Assembly (NCBI GenBank): GCA_946902985.2
Contig: OX336390.1
Span: forward strand, 528,010,861-528,074,860
DNA length: 64,000 nt
Origin: Meconema thalassinum
Taxonomy: Eukaryota > Arthropoda > Insecta > Orthoptera > Tettigoniidae
Direction of reading: 5' to 3'
This document shows positions 33,832-46,217 of this stretch, piece by piece. The position numbers and the translations under genes are program-made. Under the pieces are notes generated by a model. It was given only the letters and a program-made list of their open reading frames with translations, was not told the DNA's origin and made no database searches. Position 1 is the stretch's first letter. Each line of letters starts with the position of its first letter.

Positions 33832-36450
33832 CTATCGTTGGTGAACACTGTTCTTCCCTCTACTTCCGTTTTCCAATCGGAGTTTTTTTGTACCCCGCTC
33901 AGGTTCTGTTCCTGAGTTCGAGGCTTGAGGTTGTATCTCTTCCCTTCCTTGGCTATTTCTTGCCTCATTTTCTCTATGGTTGTTCCTATAGTCTTGACTT
34001 TCCCTGTCACGATCTTGGTAATATTGCCTAACGTTGTCGTTGTTGCGCCAACCTCTCTGTTGTTGTTGTCTAGGCTGTTGTTGCTGCGGCTGTTGTTGTT
34101 GTTGTTGGCGGGCATAATTATCGTCGTTCCAGTTTTTATACCGGCGATATCCTCCTGCTGTGCCTCTATTGTTCCGGTCGTAATAGTCGTACCTCCGTGC
34201 GTCATTGTTCCGGTGGTATCCAGTCCTTCTCTGACCATTATTCCACGTTCTTGCCTGGTATGGCCTTCCATCTCGAAATCTGTGATACGGTGGTTCATAA
34301 CGGTTCCTCCCATACGCATTATTTCTGCTTGGACCTGGTCTACTACGGTTCTCCTCCGTCTGCTGTGTCTGATCTACCAGCACGGTATGAACTTCTCTAG
34401 GCTCCGGTCTTCCTCTAGTATTACTACTAGGCGTTGCAATCGGTGTGGAACTAGCATGATCTAATCTCCTCAATATTTCTGCCATTCCTTCCAGAGATTT
34501 CACATCTGCCGCAATTAAATGTCTTCTGACATCATTTGGCATCTGTCTCGATATCGCATGAATTAATTCAGTCTCAGCCAGTGGTGGATCCAAATACTGA
34601 AGTCTGGCAAGTTGCGATGTAAAGAACGTTACATAACGCGTAGGGGTAGAGTGCGCATATTTTTTAGAGTATACTTCAGCTCTAATATCCTGCTGCATCT
34701 CTAAACTCAAAAATCTGCGTTGTAAAGCGTCCGCAAACTCTTCAAAGTTGGTATACGTGTATTTGAAAGCTCTATGCCAATTTAAAGCTTCGGATTCAAG
34801 ATGTTTCTCAACTACACGCACTTCTCGGTCCCTTGGTATGCGATTATCATCAAGATAATGTCGCATGTCTCTAAGAAAATCGACTGCTGTGATGTTTCCT
34901 ACTCCGCTGAAACGAGTCGGTTTATCGTCAATATTTCTTATCACGATAACGTTCGGGTTATTTAAATGGCCTCCTTGGTCATAGAATTCCCCCAGTCCTG
35001 CATACTCCCTCTGAATACGTTCCGATTCTTGCATCATGTGTGGCCGCTCCTGCCTTCGACTAAAGATGCTTTCATTATCGTCTTCAACTCTTTCTTCTGG
35101 TTTACTAAGTCTTCCTAATTCTTCTTTATATTTCTCCTCTCTGCTTAGGAAAAATTGAGTGATATCCCGTTGCATTCCTAGTTTTATCTCTTCCTTCAAA
35201 CCCTCATGGTCGCATGGTTCTGCCAAAGTAAGTGCGTTGAGTTTGTTACAAATGTCACGTAGTTCGCTTTCCTGACTAGACTTTACTTTCGCGAGATCAA
35301 GATTTATTTCATTAACTGTCGCGCGGATAACGTTCAACTCCTCACTTTTTTCCGATTCTGTTTTATTTACAATACCTCTCATTTCGGTAATGCTCGATTT
35401 TCTACTTTCCCCTATTTGCTTATACAGTTCTAATTTCAAATTATCTCTGTGAATCTTCGCATTTTTCTCTATTTGGTTGACATCCTGCAATATTTTACCA
35501 TGCAGTTCCTGCATGTAATCTCTATTTGTTTTAATAACCTCATCTCTTAAATTACTAACAGATTTAGTTATACAAGATTCAATGACAACATTTATACCCT
35601 CTGTTATCAGCTTCTGTTGGTCTTTCAACTTACCTTCTAAGTTACCAACAGTGGTGTTCAAGTCACTGAGCTTATCAGTGAGCTTCTTCTGGGAACCTAG
35701 CAAGGAATCATTGTATTTAAGCTGCTCTATTGTGGCTTTCCCTATGCTTTCCTGTATCTTTCCTTCTAGCTTTAGGATGTTCTCATTACATTGGACTCTA
35801 GCTTCTACTACCTTCTGGCTAACTTCCTCTCTAAGTGAGCTCATTTCCATCTTGGTAGAGGCCACATCTTCTTTCACCTGATTGAAAGCTGATTTGGTCT
35901 CTTCCAAAGCTCTCCTGCTTTCGTCCATAGAAATTCTACTTTCGGTCTGTGCTAGCTTGCTTTGCTCCTGAGCTAATCTTCCTTCTTCCTGGGCTTTCTC
36001 TAGGGCTTTCTTAATCTCTTCCTGCGTTTGTTTCGCCTCCTCTTGTATCTGTCTCACTTCTACTTGTGCCTTTTCTTGTGCTAATCTGGCCTCTTCTTGT
36101 GCTAACCTGGCCTCTTCTTGGGCTTTTCTTATAGCTTCTTGAGTTTTCTCTTGAATCTTTCTATTTTCTTCTTGATTTTTCTCTTGAATCTTTCTATTTT
36201 CTTATTTAACTCTTCTACACTCTTCCTGAACTAAGGATATACTAGCTTTAGTAACCGACTGAGCTAATGCTAACTCTCCTTTCATCTCAGACTTAACTGT
36301 CGCTGCTGACTGCTTTATCTCTCTATCTAACTTTTTAGTACTATCTTGTGTGGATTTGTGGAGGGCATCTACATATCCTGTTAACTGCTGCTGACTTTCC
36401 TGTATCTTCTCCGGAATAACCCTGATATGGCTCATATCTCCCGACGACAT
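33832..36450 (-). pseudogene. gag: Gag of element B, with one stop codon near the start
   Basis: Structural protein of the retrotransposon. It starts MSSGDMSHIRVIPEKIQ at 36450, runs 82 codons to an in-frame TAA (36202-36204), then continues in the same frame to 33832. The first half is a long coiled coil with repeated AQEEARLAQE-like blocks. The middle contains the capsid-like part (TAVDFLRDMRHYL, ESEALNWHRAFKY, QMPNDVRRHL). The end is Gln-, Arg-, Asn- and Tyr-rich with a glutamine tract near 34060-34110 and no CCHC knuckle. The middle aligns by eye with element A's Gag. Confidence 0.88.
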
Positions 36451-36868
36451 AATAATTTCACACTTAAGAAATAAGGAGGTATCATCTATACAACTTCATG
36501 GACATGTCAGAGTGACCAACTCATTTAAATATTACAAAGGAATACTTCGATATACGTATTAAAATACATTAACTTAACGTCTACAATTTTATCTAATCTT
36601 ATTCTAATAAACAGATCTTCTTTCACTCCGCAATCCCTAACTAATATTACGTTTCGACAACAAGAATTTAACTAAATTTGACTGTAATATGACCAAAAAT
36701 GTCATTAACCGGATAAAGAAACATGCCTCTAACAAACTGTACTCCTCAAATTTGGCAGTGTTCCTTTCCAAAAATTTGGGATCGGCATTTCTAAATAAAC
36801 ACAAAATCTAACAAATATCTTGTACGGTTGTCGTTGCAGACTACACAGTCTCAACACAATCGATGCCA
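36451..36868 (-). other. Leader of element B between primer site and gag
   Basis: About 420 bases with no frame; 5' untranslated leader, expected to hold packaging signals. Nothing specific is visible. Confidence 0.5.
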
Positions 36869-36886
36869 AAACACGTTCGGGCGCCA
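36869..36886 (-). other. Primer-binding site of element B (tRNA-Lys-like)
   Basis: The - strand reads TGGCGCCCGAACGTG, the complement of a lysine tRNA 3' end. It starts about 17 bases after the LTR terminus (CGGGTGCA). Confidence 0.85.
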
Positions 36887-39298
36887 AGAAATTACCACCT
36901 ATATGCACCCGAATCCCGCATAGTCATAGCCTATATCCGCAAAGATAGACAAGGATTGTAGGGAGGTGGATACCCGGCCAGGTAGATCAACGCTACCCTA
37001 CTAGGATAATGACTAGGGAACCCTCGATGCATACCGGTCATGCATAACTCTACCGCTTAGTTACACATTTACATGGAAATAACTATCCTAAACATAAAAT
37101 GGTAGGACGAGAATCTCGGCTCTCGGGTGTGAACGGTGAACGTTGAGACTAACTTGAATTCTAGTAACTAATTCGCAGTATTATCGCATGTCGATCGCAA
37201 GAATGAAATGATGATCAGATTTATAAAAAACGAACAGACAAACAAAAACTAGTGCCTGGGATTTATTTCCAAAAAAATACAAGTAATTAAATAAATAATC
37301 CCTATCACCATGAATAAATAAACATGTTAACTTTAACTAATACACACGTCAAATGATTCTACTAATCGTAGAATAAGTGTATCTAAATATTCTTGTTACA
37401 GTAATGTAACGATATTAAATTTCATATAATGTTTACATAACTTTACAATCACCCTGTGGCTGTGTCATTGAAAATGGTCTGATAAAAATCAGTTGTTCAC
37501 TCATGAAAAATGAAGTTAACAATTCAAAACCCTACATTATACACGGTGTGCGTAGAATGTAACTATCTACTCTAATAAACTTGTTATTTATAATATATGG
37601 TTTAAATATTTACATTTTTTACAAATCTCGTGCTTCACACGGTTCAGAAACTACCATTAACACTGTCAGTCGCGCTCTGACAGCTTCATAGTGTCTCTGT
37701 TACACAAATTACAGTTATCCAACAATGCATCTACCAACGATAAAATTCTCAGGTACTTCTTGTGGTGTGTCATAATAAAATAAGCCTGGGTATTAAACAA
37801 TTGAGTTAAATACAGCTTGGAATGTCGTGTCAATAAATAAAACAATAGGATAAAGATCGATGCGGAACTACTACAAGACTTTATACATAACATGGATCAT
37901 TTACAAATACTCTCAAACATAAACAATTCAAACATTTACCTCTGTGTTAGCGCTTTCACTCATCTGGTAACAATTCGTTGCTCCACAAAGCAATATGTTC
38001 CTTCCTTCCGCAATACAGTGAACAATATTTATCATTGGTGTCTTACTACGCTCTAAACATGTCATACATTCTTCCTTTCCTCTCTATAAACAATCTTTAC
38101 AACTCTGCACGGCATTACTTCCTTGAAAAACCCATCTTGCTATACACTTATAGAAGAATTAGTGATTTACTAGATAACTACACCAGAGTATGTTACCGTT
38201 CAGAATGCACTCCTAACTTTCACCTCCTGTCTAAATTATTAAACCTCGTGCATCAAATTACAACAATTACATGTTCGTTCACATTAATACAATTCACAAG
38301 GTACTTCTAATTCCTTTCATTAGCATTCTTCGTTCTCTATGACCCATAATAAACTTGTTCTTTCATGTTACCAAACGTTAACAATGTTACTTAGTAGTTC
38401 GCTCGTCTTTTAGATATTAATAAAAATAAATTCATATCCTCCCGCTTCTGGTGTGAATTTAAATATACGAACAATTCATATTTAAGTTGTTTTTAACATA
38501 CAAGACCGCAGGTAGACTAACATATCCCCTGGTCTATTCCTCTCAGTTAAACAATGTTTATACTTTAATTGTTAATAAATATAGGCATCATTTGACCTCA
38601 ATTGTCAATACTATGATCCTAATTTATAGTGTATATCCGTAATATAATAGTTCAAAACTATTTAGTTGTCTAATAAGTTGATTTCCGCTATAGGAATTTT
38701 ATAACACTCCAATTGTTATAAATAATTATATCAAATGTATATGAACATCGTAATGTTTGTTACATAATATTATAGCATCTCACAATTATGCTTTACTTGA
38801 TAACAATGCATTATAGACATATCATTAAATACTTTCGCTGTTACGCATAGAAATTGTCAATAACAATTCTAATGTTTAAATATTCTTACAATTTGTCAAT
38901 ATTTACGCTCTTCTCCAAAATAAAATGTAATCGAATAATCGAATAATCTAAACATTCTCAAATTATCTTAGCATTATCGAATTATCTTAGCCTTATCGAA
39001 TTATTTAAGCATTATCGAAGCATTCCTTTATAAAACGAGTATCGTTCAAAAATGAGGGTCATACAACGTTTCCTTCAGAATAAAATGCAAGAAACGCAAA
39101 TGAATTAAATAACGTCTCATACGACACATGATGACGTATCAAAAATTACAGTGAAACTCTACAATTTAAGTTATTAAAAGACAAAGAATAAAGATAAGAA
39201 TAACTACAAATGATGTTGGTCACTCCAAAAGAGGACCTCTACTACTACAGCAAAACTACAGACATGAAACAAATGGTTGTTCTACCTTGAGACGTCGT

Positions 39299-39724
39299 CT
39301 ACAGCCTGGGAATATCTGTGTCAGCTGTCCTAGATGTTGCGTCGAAGCTGTCATCGTTCATCTCCCAGCGATACCAGTTACTGCCAAGCTCGTTCGTCAG
39401 CTGCGGTAGACCCCTGCTCACTTGGCTTGCCACCTGTTCTGCATCACGGCTTGAGCTGCTAACGGTAGTTGCGTCACCTGCTCGGCCAGCGGCCTGGAAA
39501 CTGCGATTCCCAGTTTGATCGGCTGCAAATGGTCTTCGTCTTCTTATCTCTGTCCTGCAGAGTGGTCTCGCTATTGTAGGTCCGCAAGTCCTGGGTTGAT
39601 ATCTCGTCCTGGTGAAGCTGGACATCTTGCTTGTGGTGTAGAAATTCATATTTGAAAACTGCAAGTTGGTGTGCAGTTGTAGCTGTGTCGATCCTTGAAT
39701 TTCCGAGTCACTCTGACCTCCCAA
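39299..39724 (-). CDS. LTR-internal ORF 1 (141 residues), 5' LTR copy
   Basis: Counterpart of 28989-29414, same length, with a handful of substitutions. In this LTR it would lie upstream of gag on the same strand. Unknown product, no domain recognised. Confidence 0.35.
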   Translation of the reverse strand: MGGQSDSEIQGSTQLQLHTNLQFSNMNFYTTSKMSSFTRTRYQPRTCGPTIARPLCRTEIRRRRPFAADQTGNRSFQAAGRAGDATTVSSSSRDAEQVASQVSRGLPQLTNELGSNWYRWEMNDDSFDATSRTADTDIPRL

Positions 39725-39949
39725 ACCATGGTATAGATTAACCTCCTTTCATTTTACTTAGTTCTCCATAATCTCTTCTTCAATAGTCGTATAATAAGCT
39801 TCTCCTCCCCGACTTATGATTTCTGCCATCATGTAGACTGTGATGTAGCTTGTGATGAAATACTGCTGTATATTTATATATGAAGTAGTTGCAGCAATAT
39901 CGTTGCTTTCAGTAGATGATGCTTTTAATTATAGCCTCTGCGTGATGTG

Positions 39950-40243
39950 CTACTTATATGCGAAATCTCGTTCTAAAATTGTAATGCTTTTATACTCGCT
40001 GTTCTCTCCAATAATGTGAATTCGTTTCGCCGGTTTCTCTCTATATCTTCCTCGGCGATGCCTTGGTTGTTTGATGGTACAACGGTGCTCATCGTCCGGG
40101 CTACTGCTGTGTTCTAAAACTGCTCCTTTGGGTGCGCGTGCGTGAAACGCGTCTACTCGTAGCCAGTCGCTATCAGAGAGTGTTACGCCACGCTTCTCCT
40201 TCGCGGCGCGTGTCACTCCTGGCTTCGCTTCGCTAGCCTCCAA
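39950..40243 (-). CDS. LTR-internal ORF 2 (97 residues), 5' LTR copy
   Basis: Counterpart of 29621-29935, shortened at its C-terminus by a substitution; otherwise nearly the same basic protein starting MEASEAKPGV. Unknown function. Confidence 0.3.
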   Translation of the reverse strand: MEASEAKPGVTRAAKEKRGVTLSDSDWLRVDAFHARAPKGAVLEHSSSPDDEHRCTIKQPRHRRGRYREKPAKRIHIIGENSEYKSITILERDFAYK

Positions 40244-40485
40244 AACTTGTATATTAATAGAAATATACTCATATTCGCTCTATTATCCAATAATTTATAT
40301 TTCTTTTCAACCAAATAAATTTCATATTGCATTCTACACTTGTAGATGTGCTTATTTCTCTTAATATCTGCCAAATTTATATAAAAGCGATTCCCACAAA
40401 AATTATGTGCTATTAATTGATTGGCTGTTGAAATATTCTGAAAAAGACTCCTGGGTCTAGCCTCTTCTCCGCGGGTCGTGTGCAT
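40213..40485 (-). CDS. LTR-internal ORF 3 (90 residues), 5' LTR copy
   Basis: Counterpart of 29905-30177 with two visible residue changes. Unknown function. Confidence 0.28.
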   Translation of the reverse strand: MHTTRGEEARPRSLFQNISTANQLIAHNFCGNRFYINLADIKRNKHIYKCRMQYEIYLVEKKYKLLDNRANMSIFLLIYKFWRLAKRSQE

Positions 40486-40797
40486 TGCTTTGTTATGATA
40501 GCCTTGCTAACCAAACTGGTTTTCTCGTGCCAAACATGAAGCTTTGTACAAAATCCAGCTCCGAATGATCGAGCTCTTCTTTAGTTAAAATCTCATTCAC
40601 CAGAATATTTCCAAATAATCAATTCCTCAAAATGCTTCAAATTTCTCCAAAATACTTTCATTATGTATCATTTTCATCCCATAATACAAATATATTTTTT
40701 AAATTATTTTAATTTCAAATTTTTCCTTTCAAAGGTGCACAAGTCGTTCAAAACTCGGCTCGGTCAAAGGTCCTAAGCTGGGCTGAATTCGAGTTCA

Positions 40798-41168
40798 GTA
40801 CCAAATGAAACGAAGTTCATGGCATTGTTGTACTGCCGATTATTATCTCTGAAATTCCTTGAGATATAATCTCGAGTTAAAAATTGTTGCAGCCTGTCTA
40901 ATATTTTATATTTAGTCAGATGAATTTTACCGTTACAACAGCAAAGGTCAAAGTAACCAAGCGTAGATTTCTCGCAAGAAAAATACAGTGCAAAACAATG
41001 TTTATACGTGTTCGTTAAGGACCGTACACTGTATAGCATATACTCTGGAATTGCTTCTGAAATGGCATATTTATACTGGATTTTAAAAGTGGCTTCGTAT
41101 TTTCCTCCGATTTCCCATTTTATTGCGGCTTATGTTCTTTTTCGTCAAATGGGTTTATTTATAGTAGC
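40798..41168 (-). pseudogene. Helitron 1: start of the Rep (Helitron_like_N) domain
   Basis: The - strand frame from 41039 gives FDLCCCNGKIHL and SRNFRDNNRQYNNAMNFVSFG, matching the conserved CC-x-GK and RSKHFRENIRAYN..FxSFG blocks at the start of Helitron Rep proteins. It ends at the GTAC target site of element B, and the domain continues on the far side at 21260. Right of it, 41040-41168, no clear frame is left, and at 41168 it is cut again by LTR element C (TSD GTAGC). It is therefore a small island of the old Helitron between two younger LTR elements. Confidence 0.85.
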
Positions 41169-42757
41169 TGCGCGGCGCTAGGAGAAACGGAACTCATATC
41201 GGGCTCTCGCTACCACAACTCTGGCGCAGCGCAAGGAAAAGCGGAATTCAAATCACCCTCTCGCTAGCACAACTGCGGCGCAACTCCACCAATTAAGGCG
41301 GGGTGCCACGGTGGTCAGATTGACCATGAAGTGGCGGTCTGGAACGTATCCAGAGGATGGGGTTTTGCTGCTGGATGCCCCTCCCAAATAATAGTCATGT
41401 TTAGAAAACAAGGTAACAGAAGTAATATATTCAAAAGAGGGGAGTACACAAGGAATTGGGGCACAAGTAAATCCGACACTGGGGCCTATTCGAAAAGGAG
41501 GGAGGAATCCCTTAATTGCTGACCAAACCTAGGGCACAGCAAGCCCAACAAGAAAACCAAAAACACAGTAAATAAAATCAGGCTCTGGAGAGCGGAAACA
41601 AAGGAAAAGGCAATTACCAACCGTGGCAGTAGGTGGGCGGGAAAACGTGGCAAGTGACGCCACAGCCGTTACGTTAACACCAGCACGTGATTGCAATCAA
41701 GTGGGGTTTAATATTTAATAGGCCCAGGAGGGTTTACTGAGCTCCAAATGGCTCTGAATTTAATTGACGACATATTGCAGCAAACAAAACTTAGCAGAAG
41801 GCTCTAGGCTTAAGGCACCATGCGCCGCGGGGCGCTTAAACAATGGTCTGTCCAGCGGACGACAATGGAAGGTTATGTCGTCAAGAATTACAATAATAAC
41901 CACGGGCAAAAGGTTCACAAATCAAATACATAATTTTTAATATGGTAATTTGTCCTTGAGAATAGATAAAGAAACAACTAGAACGCAAAAGTTACGTCGG
42001 CATCCTTTCGTATAATGTAATGCAATGTGGTCAACCACATGGCAATGTGCTTGGAAAGTTAGTGAGAGAAAATGCACAGTTCGTAATAATATGGAAAGGA
42101 AATCCTTTCCCCAAAAGTGTGTATTCAATATAGACAGTGAGGAATGCACAAATAGAAATAGTAGCCTGTTTAATTGAGATTACCTCGTGGTACCACTTAT
42201 ATAGTTCAAAGTCTGAGGATGCAAAAGCTTCGTTTCGCGCACTGAAGCAACACAATTTTAAAATGCAAATAAAAACTCCATCGGGAGAAATAAAATGAAA
42301 ATATCTCAAGCATTCATATAACAGTTTGTCCACAGTACCTTGATACTGGCCTCATGGCCACACCAGCCACAGCGGTTAGCCTTCCGAATGGCCAGCTAAT
42401 ACAACTTGCGCCTACTTCGTAGCAAGTCCAGGAGGAGAATGATAGCGTCAGTAGGACACACGAGTACATCTCGTCTCTCGGCGCATGCGCGCGCACATTG
42501 GCCAATCAGGCCTCGGCAGTTTGCCGCGCGGCGAGTATAACGAAATTGTTCTGGAAATTTCTGGAATGATCGAGCAGCGTCTTGCAGCTTCTCGTTGCTT
42601 CCGTGACCGGAAGTAGACGTGGCATGGCAGGGGGAACAAGCGGGCGTTTGAAATGTTTGAAAAGTACATAGTTCAAGAGCCCTCCTTCCGGGACAAGCAG
42701 TCCAGGGAAGGGGAGGGGTAGGGACAAAATATTGTGGCAGTCGAAACGACTGGCACA
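41169..42757 (-). repeat. 3' LTR of element C (intact, 1.59 kb)
   Basis: Starts TGCGCGGCGC on the + strand and ends GACTGGCACA. Near 41172-41280 it holds short subrepeats (GCGCTAGGAGAAACGG / GCGCAAGGAAAAGCGG). It contains the empty site CGTCAGTAGGACACACG at 42446-42462 that corresponds to the hAT insertion point in the other LTR. Confidence 0.93.
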
Positions 42758-42772
42758 GTCTTCCCCTCTGTC
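42758..42772 (-). other. Polypurine tract of element C
   Basis: The - strand reads CAGAGGGGAAGAC directly before the TGTGCCAG start of the 3' LTR. Confidence 0.7.
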
Positions 42773-45700
42773 ATCGAAGAAATGAGGGAGGAATGGGGGA
42801 GGAGTAGACAGGCAGCGTGCCCCTCGACTCACTCAATTGACCTTGTAGCAGTCAATGCACAGTCACTTTTGCTCGTACAGTTCTTTCACCAATTGTCACT
42901 CCTCTCGAAAACCACTTTCCCGGTGTCGTCATGAAAGCCAAATGTCACCACCATCGAACCAGTCCAGTACTGGTCCTCAGAATGTCCAGCTAGGTAAGGA
43001 CCACCAGGTAAGTGTCACCATCAGGACCGCCAGCAGCCATCAAATCCACCACCAGAATATGAAAATCGTCGGGGCCGACAGTGACCGAGGCCTCGTGTCA
43101 CTGCCCCCATTGGGTTACACCCTTACTGGACCACAGCTGAAACAAATCCAGAGACCAGCAGCAGACCGCCCACACACAGCTGCTGGCCCGACAGGACAGG
43201 TCGAGCCGAAACTTTCCCTGCCATATAGCAGGACACTTCACTTGAATAAGTAGGGGAGGGGTCATCACACATGTGACCACACGAAGAACACACTAGGGGA
43301 AAATCACTTTATTTGAGGAGGACTTAGCACACCTTGTGCTCATAGTGACGAGGCACTCTCTCAGATCACGAGAGGTTAACCTTTGTACTGACCGAAGCAC
43401 ACGCACCGCTTGAGTAGCAATAAGTTAAGCTTTAACTTTAAAACAATTGACACCAGAAAATTACAGGACAACCACAAGAACCATTAAGATTTAATTTACT
43501 CTTAGTAATCACCAAAGGGGAGGGGAGGAACCCAACTAACTCAATTTGAAACTTGTCTGAAGGACCAAATCCACTGTCCCAGCCAAAATTCTGAATTTTA
43601 CATTCTAAAACAACAGTAATTAAATTTGCGGATGCGCCACATACACAAGAAACCTCCCATAGGGACTCTGCTCTCATAATTAGTGCGACCAACACAGGGT
43701 CAACATAGCACAAGTGCCTGCCGGGTAGTCAGCATGTACAGTCATTTACATTTACAGAAGACGTTTCAAACGCACTGACAACAAGTATGGCTCTTACACT
43801 AAGAGACCGCCCACAGAGGGCCAGGAAAACCAAGCAACACTTATAAGGTAATAAAATTTCTAAAACGCACCTGTAAAACAAAATTTGTCAACCAAACAAC
43901 ATACCAGGACCTCTCCTCGACAGCAACACGCAGGCAGACAACATCACTCAAAACAATCACTCAACGTTGTCAACAAAATCTAGCACCATCACTTAGAGTA
44001 ATAATCACTCCAGGCACCAAACCATCATTGCACCTTAAACTAGTGCCACCAACCTCACACGCCAACACAGATTGCACAGCCGAGCAAACTCAGGCCACAC
44101 TACTCCTTCTCAACGCACAATTCCACTTCAAGCGCCACCGAGCAGACTCCGGCGTCACTAACCACTCGTCCATCAGGACCGACAGAAGATTAAAACCATT
44201 TTCCCCCCAATAAAAGAAAACTTCGAGTCTGATCGACTGCCAACCCAGATGACAGCAGCCATCACAGCGATGCACACAGCAACATACTGACGTTACTAAA
44301 AATCAGAGAATCCTGAAATATAAAATAAATTTCGAGCTATCCACTATTCTCACAATTGACAATTTCAATGCAGATCCTATTTCTGCTTTCCCACCAAACT
44401 ATTTAAACAAGGTTGACTGACTTGCACTCAACACTCTCTCGCTCACTCAGCTCTCAGATCACTCGACAGCAATGCCAACCTAAAGAAAGAAATTTCGAAC
44501 CACTGGCTCAACGCCACCAAGCACACACACCGACACTAACAGAAGTAATTAGACAGCTGATCCAAAATAACAACATAACAACACTGAAGCTATAACACCG
44601 GCTCCAATCATGATAACAGGGAATAATTTGAGTAACGAAAAAGGGGTCAGCTGACAACCGACTAACTGCTCATATGCATTCGCTCACACAGACATCAAGT
44701 ACTCCGACAACACTCCATTAAAGCTGAAAAAATAAAATTTGAAATGCACGCAGCAACTGACATCAAAATATCACCGACACAATTGGCAACCTTGGGCCAC
44801 ATCATCACAGCACACACACTGCAGCCACACTCTTGGCACTCCATAGCTGACGTGAACATCATCTCACTGACACAGGTTACCAGAATTCAATACAGAAAAA
44901 AATCAAAATAGCAGGTTCAGATTGTCGACAGCCTCGGCGACATTGCTGACAGGTGTACAAACCGTACACTAATAATTCACATTACACGTTCCCTGAAAAT
45001 TTCACATAAAATGTCACAGCAAGACAATAGGTACAGTACTACTTCCAAAAGATACTACAGGATCAAAACAACTACTGTCTACAGATACGTTAGTAGAAAC
45101 AGGTGTACCACTACACAAATGTTGGCCTCGAAAATGCGGATTAACCCGAATAAAACTTTCACAAAAGAATTAAGAAGAATAGAAACTTCAACAACTTGAC
45201 ACGCAGCCTGACATTTACCATAACTTGATAACACAGTCAGCACATAACTTAACTTGCAATTCGGCAACACGGCCAGAAAATTTTACTTGAGCCTTCAAAT
45301 TGGCACCACAGCCAGAAAATAATTAGCACCTACCGGCTTCACTTAGCTTGACAATTAACTCCACACAGTGCTGGGCAACTCTGCAAACTTGGCTTACTGC
45401 CATAAAATGATTAGCACTCAAGAGCTTCCAACTTGGCTTACTGCCAGAAAATAATTAGCACTCAACGGCTTCCACTTGGCCTCTGCCAGAAATAAATAGC
45501 ACACAGCGGCTTCCAACTTGGCTTATTGCCAGACAATAATTGACTCGACAATTACAGCTCAACCAACTGCCAGCAACATTAACAATGACTACAAGTCAAC
45601 ACTGCCAACAATGGGCTTTCAAAATTTCAAAAGATACACGGTCAGAAAATCTCTAAATTTCACCAGAAGAAAACTTTGCACGATTACACAGCGTGCATCA

Positions 45701-46191
45701 AACAGCACCACACGGCTGAGAAACTCCAAAACACATTACAACCGAAACACGAGGAGTTTGAGCGCTACACTTGTCATTCTTGTGTAGAAACTGAGCACAA
45801 CAATTACAGGCTAACTCAACACTAGTGTACATAACTGGACTTACCACGGCTAGGTCTTCTGCAGCAACAGAACGAAACAGAGACAAGAAGGAGAGCAGCA
45901 AAACAGAGCTCACCGAGCCCTAGGGAGTCTATCATTTTCATCACAGACGATGAAAACAGCATCACAACATTTGCTTCATAACTCGTGGCGCTCCAAATAG
46001 CACAAGGCCATGAAAAATTCCAGAAAACAACAGAGATCAGAATAATGCATAAGCACACTTCCCAACACACACACCATGTTCCTAGCCTTACTGAAGTTAA
46101 CTTTACTGAAGTTACATGCCCCAAATAAAAAACATGACTCAAAAACCAGTCGAGAAAACGGAGGGGGGGGGGGGGGTACTAGCAGCGGCTT
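42773..46191 (-). other. Non-coding interior of element C
   Basis: No gag or pol motif in any frame; the longest ORFs are 132 residues or fewer and unrecognised. The part 45290-45560 holds an imperfect repeat of roughly 45-60 bases around CTTGGCTTACTGCCAGAAAATAATTAGCAC. A run of 14 G occurs near 46163-46176. The sequence is A/C-rich on the + strand, which is unlike its neighbours. Confidence 0.6.
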
Positions 46192-46213
46192 TCGAAACCA
46201 CGCTCTGCTATCA
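46192..46213 (-). other. Primer-binding site of element C (initiator-Met-tRNA-like)
   Basis: The - strand reads TGATAGCAGAG, then CG, then TGGTTTCGA, four bases after the LTR end. This matches the complement of the 3' end of eukaryotic initiator-Met tRNA (TGGTAGCAGAG..TGGTTTCGA) with about three differences. Confidence 0.8.
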
Positions 46214-46217
46214 CAAC

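Larger units (their letters stand above)
21261..40797 (-). mobile_element. LTR element B: Ty3-type gag-pol element with 3.9-kb LTRs
   Basis: On the - strand the element begins TGAACTCG at 40797 and ends GGGTGCA at 21261. It is flanked by the 4-bp TSD GTAC (21257-21260 and 40798-40801). The target is the decayed Helitron 1, whose Rep domain is cut at this point. The order on the - strand is 5' LTR, primer site, gag, protease, RT/RNase H, integrase, polypurine tract, 3' LTR. The 3' LTR holds a nested Helitron (22928-28247). Long LTRs, a tRNA-Lys primer site and a 4-bp TSD resemble the Osvaldo/Ulysses/Woot group. The coding part has several frameshifts and stops, so it is inactive. Confidence 0.95.
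36904..40797 (-). repeat. 5' LTR of element B (3.9 kb, uninterrupted)
   Basis: TG...CA ends on the - strand (TGAACTCG at 40797, GGGTGCA at 36904), 3,894 bases. It carries the second copies of LTR-internal ORFs 1-3. It provides the empty site for Helitron 2. Confidence 0.95.

Noticed and set aside
33832..36450. + strand ORFs opposite gag and pol (for example 33925-34464, 35582-35881)
   Set aside because: They are antisense shadows of the biased codons in gag of element B and show no protein features.
42855..43253. 132-residue + strand ORF in element C as a possible gag
   Set aside because: It is on the strand opposite to the element and lacks any capsid or nucleocapsid feature.
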